This document shows positions 14,859 to 23,501 of a stretch of 51,684 bases of DNA, piece by piece (within the stretch, counting starts at the first letter, position 1; each line of letters opens with the position of its first letter). The notes beneath the pieces are model-generated. The model saw only the letters and a list, made by a program, of their open reading frames with translations. It was not told the origin of the DNA and did no database searches. Position numbers and translations under genes: made by a program. Origin of the DNA: a virus; IMG/VR virus record IMGVR_UViG_3300035523_000125, positions 1 to 51,684 of that record, one strand, 5' to 3'.

Positions 14859-16733
14859 ATGTCCACCAAGAAGCTCGAGTGGCTCTTCGGCCTCGACGAC
14901 AAGATGTCCGGGCCAGCCTCGGTCGCGGAGAAGAAGCTCGAGCTGCTCGAGCGGCGCATCAAGTCGGTGGCCAAGGCCGAGTCGGAGATGTCCGGCCCCA
15001 AGAAGGAGCGACTGACGTTCGCCCGCCTCAACCTCGAGATCCAGCGGGACCAGCTCCGCGGTGCGGGCAAGCACGAGAAGGAGGAGGGTTTCCACTCCCA
15101 CGCGATGGAGAAGGTGCAGGGGCTGATCGAGGGCACGAAGAAGCTCGCGGCCGGCGCGACGTCGTGGGTGGGGCTCCTTGACCACGGGCTGGGCATCGTC
15201 GAGAAGGTCGCGCATGCGGCAATCGCGATCGGCGAGGCCTTCGTGCACGCCGCCGAGCAAGTCGGTCACCTGATCTACCGTTTCGGCGAGCTCGGGGTGG
15301 AGGCCGCCTCGGCGAAGGAGAACACCATCATCACCTTCAAGGCGCTGCTCGGAAGCGAGAGCGCTGCCGAGGCGATGGTCGAATCCCTGGAACGCCTGTC
15401 GTACGTGTCCCCGTTTTCCTCCGACCAGGCGGTGGGGCTCGGGCGCAAGCTCATTGCCGGCGGGTTCGGTCCCGAGCAGGTTCCGACGCTGCTGCGCGCC
15501 CTTGGGGATGCAGCCGCCGCCACGGGGGCCGGGTTCGAGAAGGCGGACGAGGCGGTCGGCGCGCTGCGTCGGATCCGCGCCGAGGGGACGCTCAGCACGA
15601 AGACGCTGCGGGCGCTGAGCGCCGCTGGCGTGCCGGCGGGGGCAGTCTACGAGCGGTTGGGCGAGGTCTTCGGGGTCACCGCGCTGCAGGCGCGGGAGCT
15701 GGTGAAAGCGGGCAAGGTCGACTCCGCCAACGCGCTCTTCGCCATCGTCGGTGCGGTGAAGGACAAACGATCGGGCGGGGCCCTCGGCGATGCGGCGCAG
15801 CGGTACGCGACGGAGACGCTCTCCGGACTGCGGAAGAGCATCGCAGACAAGAAGGAGGAGCTGTTCGGCGACCTGTTCAAGTCGGCCGGCTTCGGCTCGT
15901 TCAAGGGGTTCCTCAAGAACGTCAACGAGGCGCTCGACCCCGAGAACCCCATCGGCAAGCGCATCCGCGACCGCGTGACCGGCACGTTCAACCGCATCTT
16001 CACCGCCTTGTTCGGACCGCTCACCGGCGACCAGGGCCTCGAGCGCATCGAGAAGGTGGTCAATAAGGTGCTGCTCGCGATCGACCTGCTCGTCGGCGCG
16101 GGGAGAATGCTGTGGAACGTCTTCGAGGGCTTCGTCACCGGCGTGCTCGCGGCGTTCGGGCTCGACGTCGACGAGCTGCTCGGCGCCGGCGGCGCGCTCG
16201 ACCCGGCGAACATCGAGGTCATCGTCCGCGCCGCGCACCAGCTCGGCTGGGAGTTCGGGTACATCGCGACCAAGGTCGAGCTGGCCATCGACTGGGTCTT
16301 CGGCTTCTCGAAGGCCATCGACCAGGCGATGGGCCTCGTCGAGCCATTCGCGAAGCTCATGGACCTCGGCGGCAGGATCGTCGGCCTCGGCGGCGGAGGT
16401 GAGGAGATCGACGAGCAGAAGCTCAAGGTCTGGAAGGCCTGGAAGATGTACCAGGCGCGATCCGGTGAGCAGATCCCGCTCGGCGCGTTCATCCACGGCT
16501 ACGCGAACGGCAAGATCACCATGCCTGCGCCGCAGCCCTCGGTGACCGCGCACGATCTCGCGAAGGGTACGCGCAGCCGCGTCTTCAGCCCGAAGGTCGA
16601 GAACCACATCAACGTCCAGGGTGCGGCGGCGGCGGATCCCGAAGCGATCGGCGAGGCGGTGGCGGACGCCACGACCGACTCGCTGAGCACCTGGGAGAAC
16701 GCCTCGATGGCGATGGGCGCGACGGACGGATAG
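14859..16733 (+). CDS. Tail tape measure protein
   Basis: A 624-aa protein starting STKKLEWLFGLDDKMSGPAS, a typical tape-measure beginning. A hydrophobic segment lies at about residues 100-145, followed by a conserved region (NTIITFKALLGSESAAEAM, FSSDQAVGLGRKLIAGGF). Several amphipathic helices follow, and the Gly/Ala-rich C-terminus ends NASMAMGATDG. At roughly 1.5 angstrom per residue it would set a tail near 90 nm, short for the type. It is the longest gene of the tail operon, which supports the role. Confidence 0.88.
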   Translation: MSTKKLEWLFGLDDKMSGPASVAEKKLELLERRIKSVAKAESEMSGPKKERLTFARLNLEIQRDQLRGAGKHEKEEGFHSHAMEKVQGLIEGTKKLAAGATSWVGLLDHGLGIVEKVAHAAIAIGEAFVHAAEQVGHLIYRFGELGVEAASAKENTIITFKALLGSESAAEAMVESLERLSYVSPFSSDQAVGLGRKLIAGGFGPEQVPTLLRALGDAAAATGAGFEKADEAVGALRRIRAEGTLSTKTLRALSAAGVPAGAVYERLGEVFGVTALQARELVKAGKVDSANALFAIVGAVKDKRSGGALGDAAQRYATETLSGLRKSIADKKEELFGDLFKSAGFGSFKGFLKNVNEALDPENPIGKRIRDRVTGTFNRIFTALFGPLTGDQGLERIEKVVNKVLLAIDLLVGAGRMLWNVFEGFVTGVLAAFGLDVDELLGAGGALDPANIEVIVRAAHQLGWEFGYIATKVELAIDWVFGFSKAIDQAMGLVEPFAKLMDLGGRIVGLGGGGEEIDEQKLKVWKAWKMYQARSGEQIPLGAFIHGYANGKITMPAPQPSVTAHDLAKGTRSRVFSPKVENHINVQGAAAADPEAIGEAVADATTDSLSTWENASMAMGATDG

Positions 16734-16823
16734 CGTTCAACACGTCGCCGTGTGCCGTGGATGGTGCGCGGTCCGCCCTCGCGCAAGCACCAGCCTACAA
16801 CCGGCGCCCGGGGCGGCCGTAGG

Positions 16824-17666
16824 TCAGGCTCCCGCATCTTTGGGAGTGGGGCGCTTCGAGCATTCAGCGGCCGCCAGCTTTCTATTGGCGGCCTCGAGCT
16901 TGGCGCAGATGACGTCAGCGTCCTGCGCCCGCTCTTGGACGAACCGATCGAGCGTCCCTTCGACGACAACATCGATGGCGACGAATCCGTTTTCTGATCG
17001 GACTCCGCCCCAAGCGATGTGCGACTGCTCGACCTCCGTGACTTTCAGCTCTCCCTTTTCGTCCAACACCACCTCGAATAGCTGGCCCCGGACGACGATG
17101 ACAGGAAGGGCAACGACCAACCTTTCATCTCGAGGGAGGCTCTCGATGAGAGACAAGGTGGCGGAGCTCACAGAACAGAGCGCCTCATAGAAGTCATCGG
17201 TAGCACCCTTTTCCTTGAGCGAACGCACTCCGGCAAAGCCCACGGGGCTGCGCTCGCGGTAGGGGCTGAGGTTCCAGATCTCCTCCAACTCATCGGGGTC
17301 CATCGCCTCCATGACGGCGTGCGCGCGCACGCTCGCATTGATCGAGGGGACCTCTTCAATGTTTCCCGAGAAGACCAAGAATGGGCTTCTTGCGAACTTG
17401 CACTCGACAACGTGTAGGACGATGCAGGCGCCGCGTTCTTCCCCGCCGCGCCCGGCGAGTACGTCGACCTCCCGCTGCTTGCCGGTCTCGCGATCCCGTA
17501 CGAAGGATGACTGCTCAACCCGAAACCCAGCCCTCCGGAACTTCCCCGCCGTGACGAACTCCAAGGGGTATCCGTGCGTCCCGAGCCACTCGAGGATCTT
17601 CTCCTCCATCGACTTGGGGGAACTCGCCGGCGCCTCTGCGCCTTCCTTCTTGGGATCGCATGGCAT
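16824..17666 (-). CDS. Reverse-strand PD-(D/E)XK nuclease-like protein (moron)
   Basis: A 280-aa protein on the opposite strand, with ATG and an aggaga Shine-Dalgarno. Residues 20-95 form a restriction-endonuclease-like core: an alpha helix (MEEKILEWLGTHGY), GFRVEQSSF, then the catalytic acid D68 in REVDVLAG, a strand, and E88-C-K90 in LHVVECKFA. This is the PD-(D/E)XK order with spacing 20. The C-terminal 150 residues are mixed alpha/beta without a recognised family. It interrupts the tail operon between tape measure and hub. A prophage-borne nuclease that restricts other phages is a reasonable reading; DNA repair or replication use is possible. Function untested. Confidence 0.75.
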   Translation of the reverse strand: MPCDPKKEGAEAPASSPKSMEEKILEWLGTHGYPLEFVTAGKFRRAGFRVEQSSFVRDRETGKQREVDVLAGRGGEERGACIVLHVVECKFARSPFLVFSGNIEEVPSINASVRAHAVMEAMDPDELEEIWNLSPYRERSPVGFAGVRSLKEKGATDDFYEALCSVSSATLSLIESLPRDERLVVALPVIVVRGQLFEVVLDEKGELKVTEVEQSHIAWGGVRSENGFVAIDVVVEGTLDRFVQERAQDADVICAKLEAANRKLAAAECSKRPTPKDAGA

Positions 17667-17760
17667 CGCGTTCTCCTGGTCGGACTGCCTTCCAACCCTC
17701 GTCGCTCAGTCGCGTGACTGTCAACCGCCAGACTGCTCGACGAGAAGCCCCCAGTGAAGG

Positions 17761-18357
17761 ATGTCGCGCCAGCCAATGTCATCGTCCGCGTGGGGCACCG
17801 CAGGGCTCGACCCGACGCCGCAGCTTGGCGCTTGGGACGTCGTCGACGTCGCAGGCGTGGTGTTGCCCGGGCTCGCCAAGGTCACCGGCCCCGGCGTCGA
17901 GCACGCCATCGACATCAAGAAGGCACCGGGGAAGAACGGCGCGACCATCACCGACCTCGGCCGTTCGCTGGGACGGTTCACCATCACGCTCGTCCTCTGG
18001 TCGGCCTCGCAGTGGGACGAGTTCAAGAAGGCGCGCGGGATGCTCCAGCCGCTTTCGCGCACCGGGCAGTTGCAGGCGCTCAAGGTCCGACACCCCGCGA
18101 TCAACGCGCTCGGCATCGACAGCCTCTACTTCACCAGAGTGGGCGTGCCGCACCCCGGCAGCGCGGTTGGTACCTACGAGGTCGAGCTGGAGTGCCTTGA
18201 GTTCCGGCTTCCCCAGCAGACGAGCGCGGGCAGCGCCCAGACGCCGACGAAGGACTTCACGACTCTGGACCCGAAGGCGCCCAACTTCTCCACCTCCGAC
18301 GGTCGCCAGATCCGCGTGAGCAGCAAGGCACCGAGCAAGACCAACGCCGGACCCTGA
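17761..18357 (+). CDS. Tail hub/baseplate adaptor (Mu gpN-position)
   Basis: A 198-aa protein. Its core (RFTITLVLWSASQWDEFKKA, then LQALKVRHPAINAL) follows the pattern of the N-terminal domain of DNA-circularisation/baseplate adaptor proteins, in which a strand, a helix and the HP motif occur in this order. The C-terminal 50 residues are low-complexity, Thr/Ser/Lys-rich. It lies directly before the hub gene as gpN does in Mu, but is far shorter, so only the N-terminal half is represented. The ATG at 17761 has a weak site; the ATG at 17776 is an alternative. Confidence 0.6.
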   Translation: MSRQPMSSSAWGTAGLDPTPQLGAWDVVDVAGVVLPGLAKVTGPGVEHAIDIKKAPGKNGATITDLGRSLGRFTITLVLWSASQWDEFKKARGMLQPLSRTGQLQALKVRHPAINALGIDSLYFTRVGVPHPGSAVGTYEVELECLEFRLPQQTSAGSAQTPTKDFTTLDPKAPNFSTSDGRQIRVSSKAPSKTNAGP

Positions 18358-18363
18358 ACCACG

Positions 18364-19548
18364 ATGGCCCTCGTCACCGTCAACGGCACGCCCTGCGTGC
18401 GCGCCACGATCCGCATCCCGCGCCTCGGCGTGTGGTTCGCCGATCTCGCAGTCGACGTGGCAAGGACCATCTCGGGCCCGGTGACCATCTCGGTCTGCGA
18501 TGGCGCGCTCGAGCTCAAGGGCCGCGCGGCGCGCACGGGCGTCTTCAAGGACACCGCGATCCTGCGCGTTCTCGGCGGGGCGGGCGGCCTCGCCACCGAG
18601 GTGCCGGCGAAGTTCTACCGGCGCTGCCCGGCGAAGGTGCCGCTGCAGGACATCCTCACGGCGGCGGGAGAGCAGCTCTCGAACCAAGCCGACCAGAGCC
18701 TGCTCAGCCAGCAGCTCGTCGCGTGGACGCTGTTCAAGCAGAAGGCGGGAGAGGCGCTTCGCACGCTCGCCGACGAGCTCGGCGCGGTGTGGCGCGTCCT
18801 GCCCGACGGCACGGTCTGGCTCGGGGCGGAGAACTGGCCCGCGGTTCACATGCCCGACGTGGACCTGCTCTCGGAGGACCCCCGCGCGCGCACCGCGGTA
18901 ATCGGTACCGACTCGCCGACGCTGCTGCCCGGCACGATGTTCCTCGGCCGCCGCGTCTCGATGGTCGAGCACCAGGTTCTGCCGGAGAGCGTCCGCACGA
19001 TGGTCTGGTTCGAGGGCGACTCCGGCTCGGGAGAGGGAGACCGACTCACCCGCGCGGTCGGTGCGATCGTGCGCCACCTCACCGCGCACTTGGACTACTT
19101 CGCGCTCTACCCGGCGAAGCTCGTGAGCCAGAACTCGGACGGCACGCTTGAGCTCAAGCCCGACGACAGCCGGCTGCCCGGGCTCTCGAAGGTGCCTATC
19201 CGCTACGGCATCCCGGGCGTGACCGTGAAGGTCGCCTCAGGCGCGCGGGTGCTGGTGGCCTTCGAGGGCGGCGATCCCGCGGCGCCGGTGGCAACGCTAT
19301 GGGAGAGCGGCTCGGTGACCGAGCTAACGATCGACGCGACGAGCGACATCAAGGTGAACGGCGGGACGAAGCCGGTCGCGCGCCAGGGCGACTCGGTGCA
19401 CGCGGGCTACCTGACGGGAAAGGCCGACAAGATCCCGGTGGTCTTCACCTACTCGCCCTACGACCCGAACACGCCGCCGACGGACCCGACAGCAACTCCC
19501 TTGAGCGGCGGCCAGATCACGTCGGGAGCCCCCAAGTTCCATGCCTAA
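18364..19548 (+). CDS. Baseplate hub/spike protein (gpP and gp45-like fused)
   Basis: A 394-aa protein. The first 220 residues resemble the gp27/gpP hub domain (TRTISGPV-like start, WTLFKQKAGEALRTLADEL, then GAVWRVLPDGTVWLG). From about residue 240 an OB-fold and spike stem follow (LVSQNSDGTLELKPDDSRLPGLSKVPIRYGIPG, VLVAFEGGDPAAPVATLW), as in gp5/VgrG-type spikes. In Mu these are separate genes (gp44, gp45); here they are one polypeptide. The C-terminus (SPYDPNTPPTDPTATPLSGG) overlaps the next gene by eight bases. Confidence 0.8.
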   Translation: MALVTVNGTPCVRATIRIPRLGVWFADLAVDVARTISGPVTISVCDGALELKGRAARTGVFKDTAILRVLGGAGGLATEVPAKFYRRCPAKVPLQDILTAAGEQLSNQADQSLLSQQLVAWTLFKQKAGEALRTLADELGAVWRVLPDGTVWLGAENWPAVHMPDVDLLSEDPRARTAVIGTDSPTLLPGTMFLGRRVSMVEHQVLPESVRTMVWFEGDSGSGEGDRLTRAVGAIVRHLTAHLDYFALYPAKLVSQNSDGTLELKPDDSRLPGLSKVPIRYGIPGVTVKVASGARVLVAFEGGDPAAPVATLWESGSVTELTIDATSDIKVNGGTKPVARQGDSVHAGYLTGKADKIPVVFTYSPYDPNTPPTDPTATPLSGGQITSGAPKFHA

Positions 19549-19918
19549 CTCGCCGGACTACGGGACCGACGTCTCGACGTACCCCGACCTCGACGACACG
19601 TTCGCGCCGCTCTCCGGCATCGCTGCGATCGCCCAGGCGATCGCACGATCGCTCGAGGATGCCCAGCACGGCGTGGATCTGCGGCAGTGGCTCAACGAGA
19701 GCCTCGAGGCTGCCGATGTCGCCCACCTGCAGCAGACGATCGAGTCGCAGTGCCTCCGCGATGAGCGCGTGCAGGACGTCTCGGTCGTCGTGAGGCAACC
19801 CCTCCTCTACGAGCTGAACGTCGCCATCGACATCGAGCCGTCGCAGCGGGGCCCGTTCCGGCTGACGCTCAAAGTCACCGCCCTCACCGTCGAGCTGCTG
19901 TCCGTCGAGCCGTCATGA
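19541..19918 (+). CDS. Baseplate wedge protein, gp25/gp46-like
   Basis: A 125-aa protein. It begins with a Pro/Asp-rich lead (SPDYGTDVSTYPDLDDTF) and continues with a helix (AIAQAIARSLEDAQHGVDLRQWL) and three strands (VQDVSVVVRQ, LLYELNVAIDIEP, FRLTLKVTALTVELL), the gp25/W/Mu gp46 arrangement. Stop and next start overlap (ATGA). Confidence 0.8.
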   Translation: MPNSPDYGTDVSTYPDLDDTFAPLSGIAAIAQAIARSLEDAQHGVDLRQWLNESLEAADVAHLQQTIESQCLRDERVQDVSVVVRQPLLYELNVAIDIEPSQRGPFRLTLKVTALTVELLSVEPS

Positions 19919-21627
19919 CCATCTCGCTCTCTCAGCTCCTGGTCGCGCGCACGTCCGACGATCTCTTGGCGCAGCTCATCCAGGCGCTCAAGGGCGTGGG
20001 GTTCGTGCGCCAGACCGGGACCGGCACCGGCTCGGTTCAGGCCACGGGCGTCGCACAGGGCAACTTCGCAGTTGTGGTCGAGATCACCGCCACGGGTGAG
20101 CTCGGCACGGCGCAGTACCGCTACAGCCTCAACGGCGGGGCGCTCTGGTCGAACGTTGCGCCGGTGCCGAGCACGCCGGTTGGCCTCCCGGGGACGGGCG
20201 TCACGATCGCCTTCGCTGCGGGCCCGGGCGGCGCCGGCGACAGCTTCGTCGCCCTCGACCAGTTCACCTTCTACGTCGCGACGCCGACCTTCGGGCAAAC
20301 GGCGTGGCAGCAATTCTCGTGGCAGCGTCGCATCATTGAGCTGGAGGCGGAGGCGGGCGGGGACGTCGCGGCGCTCATCTCGGCAATCGCGGCGGGCGGG
20401 TACCTCGACGAGGCGGCTGCGGCCTGGCTCGACCTCTACTGCGACAACGTCTACGACGAGCTGCGCCACGAGGCGATCCAGGCCAAGGGCGTCTGCGTCC
20501 TGTCGGATGCCGGGAATGGGGGGCCGTACTCCATCGCCGCGGGCCAGCTCTGGGTCGCGACTGCCGACGGGACGCTCCGCTTCGTCAACACGACCGCCGG
20601 GTCGCTGCCCGCCGGTGGAACGCTCGCCCTCGAGTTCGCCGCGGAGTCGCCGGGCGCGGCCTTCAACCTCGGCAACGGCGCCATCGCGCAGATCATCACG
20701 CCGCTGCCTGGCGTCACGGTCGCCAACCCGTCGCGCATCGGAGGCGTGGTCCCGAGCCGGACCGGGGCGCCCGCTGTGGTCGCGCTCGCCGCAGGCTCTC
20801 TCCAGGGGGACTACCGCGTCCGCATCGAGGTGACGACTAGCGGCGCCCTCGGAGCAGCGGTGTTCCGCTACTCGCTCGACGGCGGAGCGCACTGGGCGGT
20901 GAGCACGCAGACGGTTCCGGCGAACGGCCAGTACACGCTCGGCACGACGGGCCTGACCCTGGCTTTCGGGGCGGGCACCTACAAGGCGGGCGACCTCTAC
21001 GACTTCGAGGCGACCGTCTCCTGGCTCTCTCAGGCAGGAGTCGACCGTGAGACCGATGACGCGCTTCGGGTTCGCTGCCGGAAGAAGTGGGCGAGCCTCG
21101 CCATCGGCCGCACCAATGCCGGCTTCGAGTACTGGGCGCTCGAGGCGAGCGACCAAGTCACGCGGGCCTTCGCGCGTCAGAGCGCCACCGTCCCGGGGCG
21201 GGTCGAGCTCTTCCTCGCCGGTGCGAGCGGGGGAGTCGCCGCAGCCATTGTCGCGGTGGTCGACGCCTACGTGCAGCCGCGGGTGCCGCTGACGACGTCC
21301 TGCGTGACCGCCTCGGCCAAGACGGTGACCGTCAAGCTGACCGGTACGGCCTACGTGCGCTCCGGGCTGCGCACTCAGGCCCAGGCCGCCGCGGAGGCCG
21401 CGCTCGCCGAGTACATCGCGGCGGTGCCGATCGGCGGTGAGAAGGTGGGCACGGCCGGCGTGGTCTCGCGCGAGGTTCTGGCCGCCTGCATCGCGCGCGG
21501 CTCGCCGGCCAACCGCGTCGATGGCGTGGTTGACCTCACCCTCACCACGCCGGCAGCTGACGTCGTGCTCGGCGCCACCGAGGTCCCGATCCTCGATGTG
21601 AGCAACCTGACCTGGACCGAGGTCTGA
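19915..21627 (+). CDS. Baseplate J-like protein with inserted beta modules
   Basis: A 570-aa J-like baseplate wedge protein (Mu gp47, P2 gpJ). The J core is split: residues 125-280 contain EAEAGGDVAALISAIAAGGYLDEAA and a strand-rich part, and residues 370-570 contain GVDRETDDALRVRCRKKW, the characteristic motif for this family, and the C-terminal VDGVVDLTL. Two modules of about 90 residues (37-127 and 281-373) interrupt it. Both have the sequence YSLxGGAxW and end in a Gly/Phe/Tyr turn, and both match the sheath modules. The start overlaps gp25's stop by four bases. Confidence 0.88.
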   Translation: MTISLSQLLVARTSDDLLAQLIQALKGVGFVRQTGTGTGSVQATGVAQGNFAVVVEITATGELGTAQYRYSLNGGALWSNVAPVPSTPVGLPGTGVTIAFAAGPGGAGDSFVALDQFTFYVATPTFGQTAWQQFSWQRRIIELEAEAGGDVAALISAIAAGGYLDEAAAAWLDLYCDNVYDELRHEAIQAKGVCVLSDAGNGGPYSIAAGQLWVATADGTLRFVNTTAGSLPAGGTLALEFAAESPGAAFNLGNGAIAQIITPLPGVTVANPSRIGGVVPSRTGAPAVVALAAGSLQGDYRVRIEVTTSGALGAAVFRYSLDGGAHWAVSTQTVPANGQYTLGTTGLTLAFGAGTYKAGDLYDFEATVSWLSQAGVDRETDDALRVRCRKKWASLAIGRTNAGFEYWALEASDQVTRAFARQSATVPGRVELFLAGASGGVAAAIVAVVDAYVQPRVPLTTSCVTASAKTVTVKLTGTAYVRSGLRTQAQAAAEAALAEYIAAVPIGGEKVGTAGVVSREVLAACIARGSPANRVDGVVDLTLTTPAADVVLGATEVPILDVSNLTWTEV

Positions 21628-22328
21628 TGCTCTACCGCGAATTCATCCCCCGCGAGCTTGCGCCGGGCTGGCTGCAAACGCCGAAGAACAAGGCGTGGCT
21701 GCGCGCGTCCGGCGACCTCAAGGACTCGCTCGCTGAGCGGTGCAAGCAGGCGGTGAAGGTCCGGTTCGCCCGGCTCGCGCCACGCGATGGCCTCGACCAG
21801 CTCGGTGGCGAGCGGCAGATCGAGCGCGGGCCCGCGGAGCTCAACGCCGCGTTCGCCGAGCGCGTGGTCGATGCCTGGAACATCTGGCGTTGGGCCGGCA
21901 CCGCGCAGGCCGTCCTACTTGCCCTGCGCGACGTGGGCTACGCCGAGGCGCTGGTCGAGATCGTCAACGGCAACCAGTACGGCCTCGACGCGAAGGGAGA
22001 GCTCGACATCCAGGTGCTGCCCAACGGGAGCTGGTCGTGCGACGCGACCCCCGACTTCTGGTCCAAGTTCGCGGTCGTGTTTCCCCACAACCCTTGGGGC
22101 AGAGTCGGCAGGCAACCCCATGCTGACTGGGTGCGTCCGAGCACCGATGACCCGCGCGTCGAGCAGATTCGCCGCCTTGTTCGCCGCTGGAAGAGCGCGC
22201 ACTCGACCTGCTCGGACATCGCCGTGATCAATGTCGGTCGCACCTGGGACTACCCGCACCGCCACCGGACCTGGGACAACCAGGGCGGGAAGTGGAGCGG
22301 CAACGACGTGATGCACTTCGCGCCGTGA
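21627..22328 (+). CDS. Baseplate/tail protein, Mu gp48 / P2 gpI-like
   Basis: A 233-aa protein, LYREFIPRELAPGWLQTPKN at the start, then VDAWNIWRWAGTAQAVLLALRD and ALVEIVNGNQYGLD. The position is immediately after J, as with gpI/gp48. The C-terminal half is strand-rich (VVFPHNPWG, IAVINVGRTWDYPHRHRTWD). The first part is likely the baseplate wedge/tail-fibre anchoring portion. The start overlaps the J stop (TGATG). Confidence 0.8.
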   Translation: MLYREFIPRELAPGWLQTPKNKAWLRASGDLKDSLAERCKQAVKVRFARLAPRDGLDQLGGERQIERGPAELNAAFAERVVDAWNIWRWAGTAQAVLLALRDVGYAEALVEIVNGNQYGLDAKGELDIQVLPNGSWSCDATPDFWSKFAVVFPHNPWGRVGRQPHADWVRPSTDDPRVEQIRRLVRRWKSAHSTCSDIAVINVGRTWDYPHRHRTWDNQGGKWSGNDVMHFAP

Positions 22329-22337
22329 GACGCGCCC

Positions 22338-23327
22338 ATGCCTTCCAACTACGCAGGCAACTCGGCCCACGTCGGGCAAGGGCAGAAGCCCGTCATCGCG
22401 TGCCCGGTCGGCACCGATGCGCCCAACGCGGCAAGCGTCAACAAGCCGCTCCAGACGCTCGCCGACTTCGTCGCCTACCTGCAGCGGTACGCCGCGACCG
22501 CGGGGACACAGCAGCCGAACACCGAGACGCTCGAGGTGGATGGGAACCCCGCGCTGCGAACCGCGAAGACCCTCGCGGCGGGCGCACGCACCTGCCTCTG
22601 GGAGACGCTCGTCACGGCGGGGGCGGGCCAGTACACGGCTCGCATCTACCTCACCGCCGCCGGGGCGATGGAGCACGTCCACAACTGCTACTGGGAAGCG
22701 GCGAGCTCGCTCTGGAAGGCGGACCCGGCCAGCACGGAGCCCACCTTATATAAGGTGGTGACCGCGGGCGCTGCTGGCCCCGCGCTCTTCGCCGCAGCCA
22801 AGAACGCGAACGGCTGGGCTGATAGCGCGTGGGGCGTCGTCGTCAAGCTTAGCGGGGGCGCTGGCGGGCTCGCGGTGACCGACGGGGTCGTGTCCTTCGT
22901 CGGGACCAGCACCGGCCCCACCGGATCCAACCCAGCCACGACGACCGCTGCGGGCAACGTCGTCTGCGCCAAGAACACCTGCAAGGCCTGGGGGTCGGCG
23001 TCGCTCGGATACACCGGCTTCTCGCTCGATGACGGCTTCAACGTCGCATCGATGACCCGCGTGAACCTGGGCAAGGACTTCAGCAACAACGACATCTGGG
23101 GAGCCCGGATCACCTTCGCGACGCCGATGCAGAGCGCGATCTACTCGGTGAGCTTCGCGATCCGCGACACCTCGCGCCCCGACCTGCTCCACCTGCCCAC
23201 ACTGTTCGCGAAGACAGCGACCTACTTCGACTTCGTCCTGCGCAGGCCGGGCAGCAACTTCTTCGACGATGTCGGCTCGCTCGCCGTTGGCGTGGACTTC
23301 CAGGTTTTCGGTCGGCAGGACACCTGA
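22338..23327 (+). CDS. Tail fibre / receptor-binding protein
   Basis: A 329-aa protein following gp48, the usual tail-fibre slot. The N-terminal 130 residues (NAASVNKPLQTLADFVAYLQ, TAGAGQYTARIYLTAAG) are likely the shaft and anchoring domain. The C-terminal 190 residues are beta-rich with repeated Gly/Thr and may carry the receptor-binding head. The boundary is marked by an 18-bp palindrome and rare codons (TTA TAT AAG at residues 137-139). No assisting chaperone is obvious. The identity rests on place and composition. Confidence 0.65.
   Translation: MPSNYAGNSAHVGQGQKPVIACPVGTDAPNAASVNKPLQTLADFVAYLQRYAATAGTQQPNTETLEVDGNPALRTAKTLAAGARTCLWETLVTAGAGQYTARIYLTAAGAMEHVHNCYWEAASSLWKADPASTEPTLYKVVTAGAAGPALFAAAKNANGWADSAWGVVVKLSGGAGGLAVTDGVVSFVGTSTGPTGSNPATTTAAGNVVCAKNTCKAWGSASLGYTGFSLDDGFNVASMTRVNLGKDFSNNDIWGARITFATPMQSAIYSVSFAIRDTSRPDLLHLPTLFAKTATYFDFVLRRPGSNFFDDVGSLAVGVDFQVFGRQDT
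22741..22758 (+). repeat. Perfect 18-bp palindrome inside the tail-fibre gene
   Basis: The 18 bases CCACCTTATATAAGGTGG equal their own reverse complement. They encode part of EPTLYKVV, with TTA and TAT codons that are scarce in the surrounding GC-rich genes. No loop is present. It could be a protein-binding site or a trace of domain exchange. No partner copy seen in the window. Confidence 0.9.
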
Positions 23328-23413
23328 ACGCAACACGGAGAGCCCAGGCCTTCGCTCGCGTTCGAATGCAAGCGGCTGCTCATTCAAGTTGTCGAAATAA
23401 CACACGAAATCAG

Positions 23414-23484
23414 CTTGATGCTCAACGCGCGCAGAGCGTGCATTTGCCCACGGCGGAGCTTGAACCGCCGCCGAAACGCAGGCC
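23414..23484 (+). ncRNA. Repeated leader element, copy A (potentially structured RNA)
   Basis: This 71-base stretch ends 17 bases before the ATG of the next gene. It shares blocks with copy B at 24275: CTTGATGCTCA, AGAGCGT, GGCGG.GCTTG and CGCCGCCGAAACGCAG (16 of 16). Two hairpins are possible: GCGC-AGA-GCGT, and GGCGG-AGCTTGAA-CCGCC. The loop sequence GCTTG is kept in both copies. Copy B has a stop in the frame that is open here, so the sequence is conserved as nucleic acid. A regulatory leader is likely; class unknown. Confidence 0.6.
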
Positions 23485-23501
23485 GAGCAAGCGAGGCGAC
23501 G

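Noticed and set aside
23415-23501. Upstream extension of gene 23502 through the leader
   Set aside because: Frame is open in copy A, but the equivalent frame in copy B has an early stop, so the region is taken as leader.
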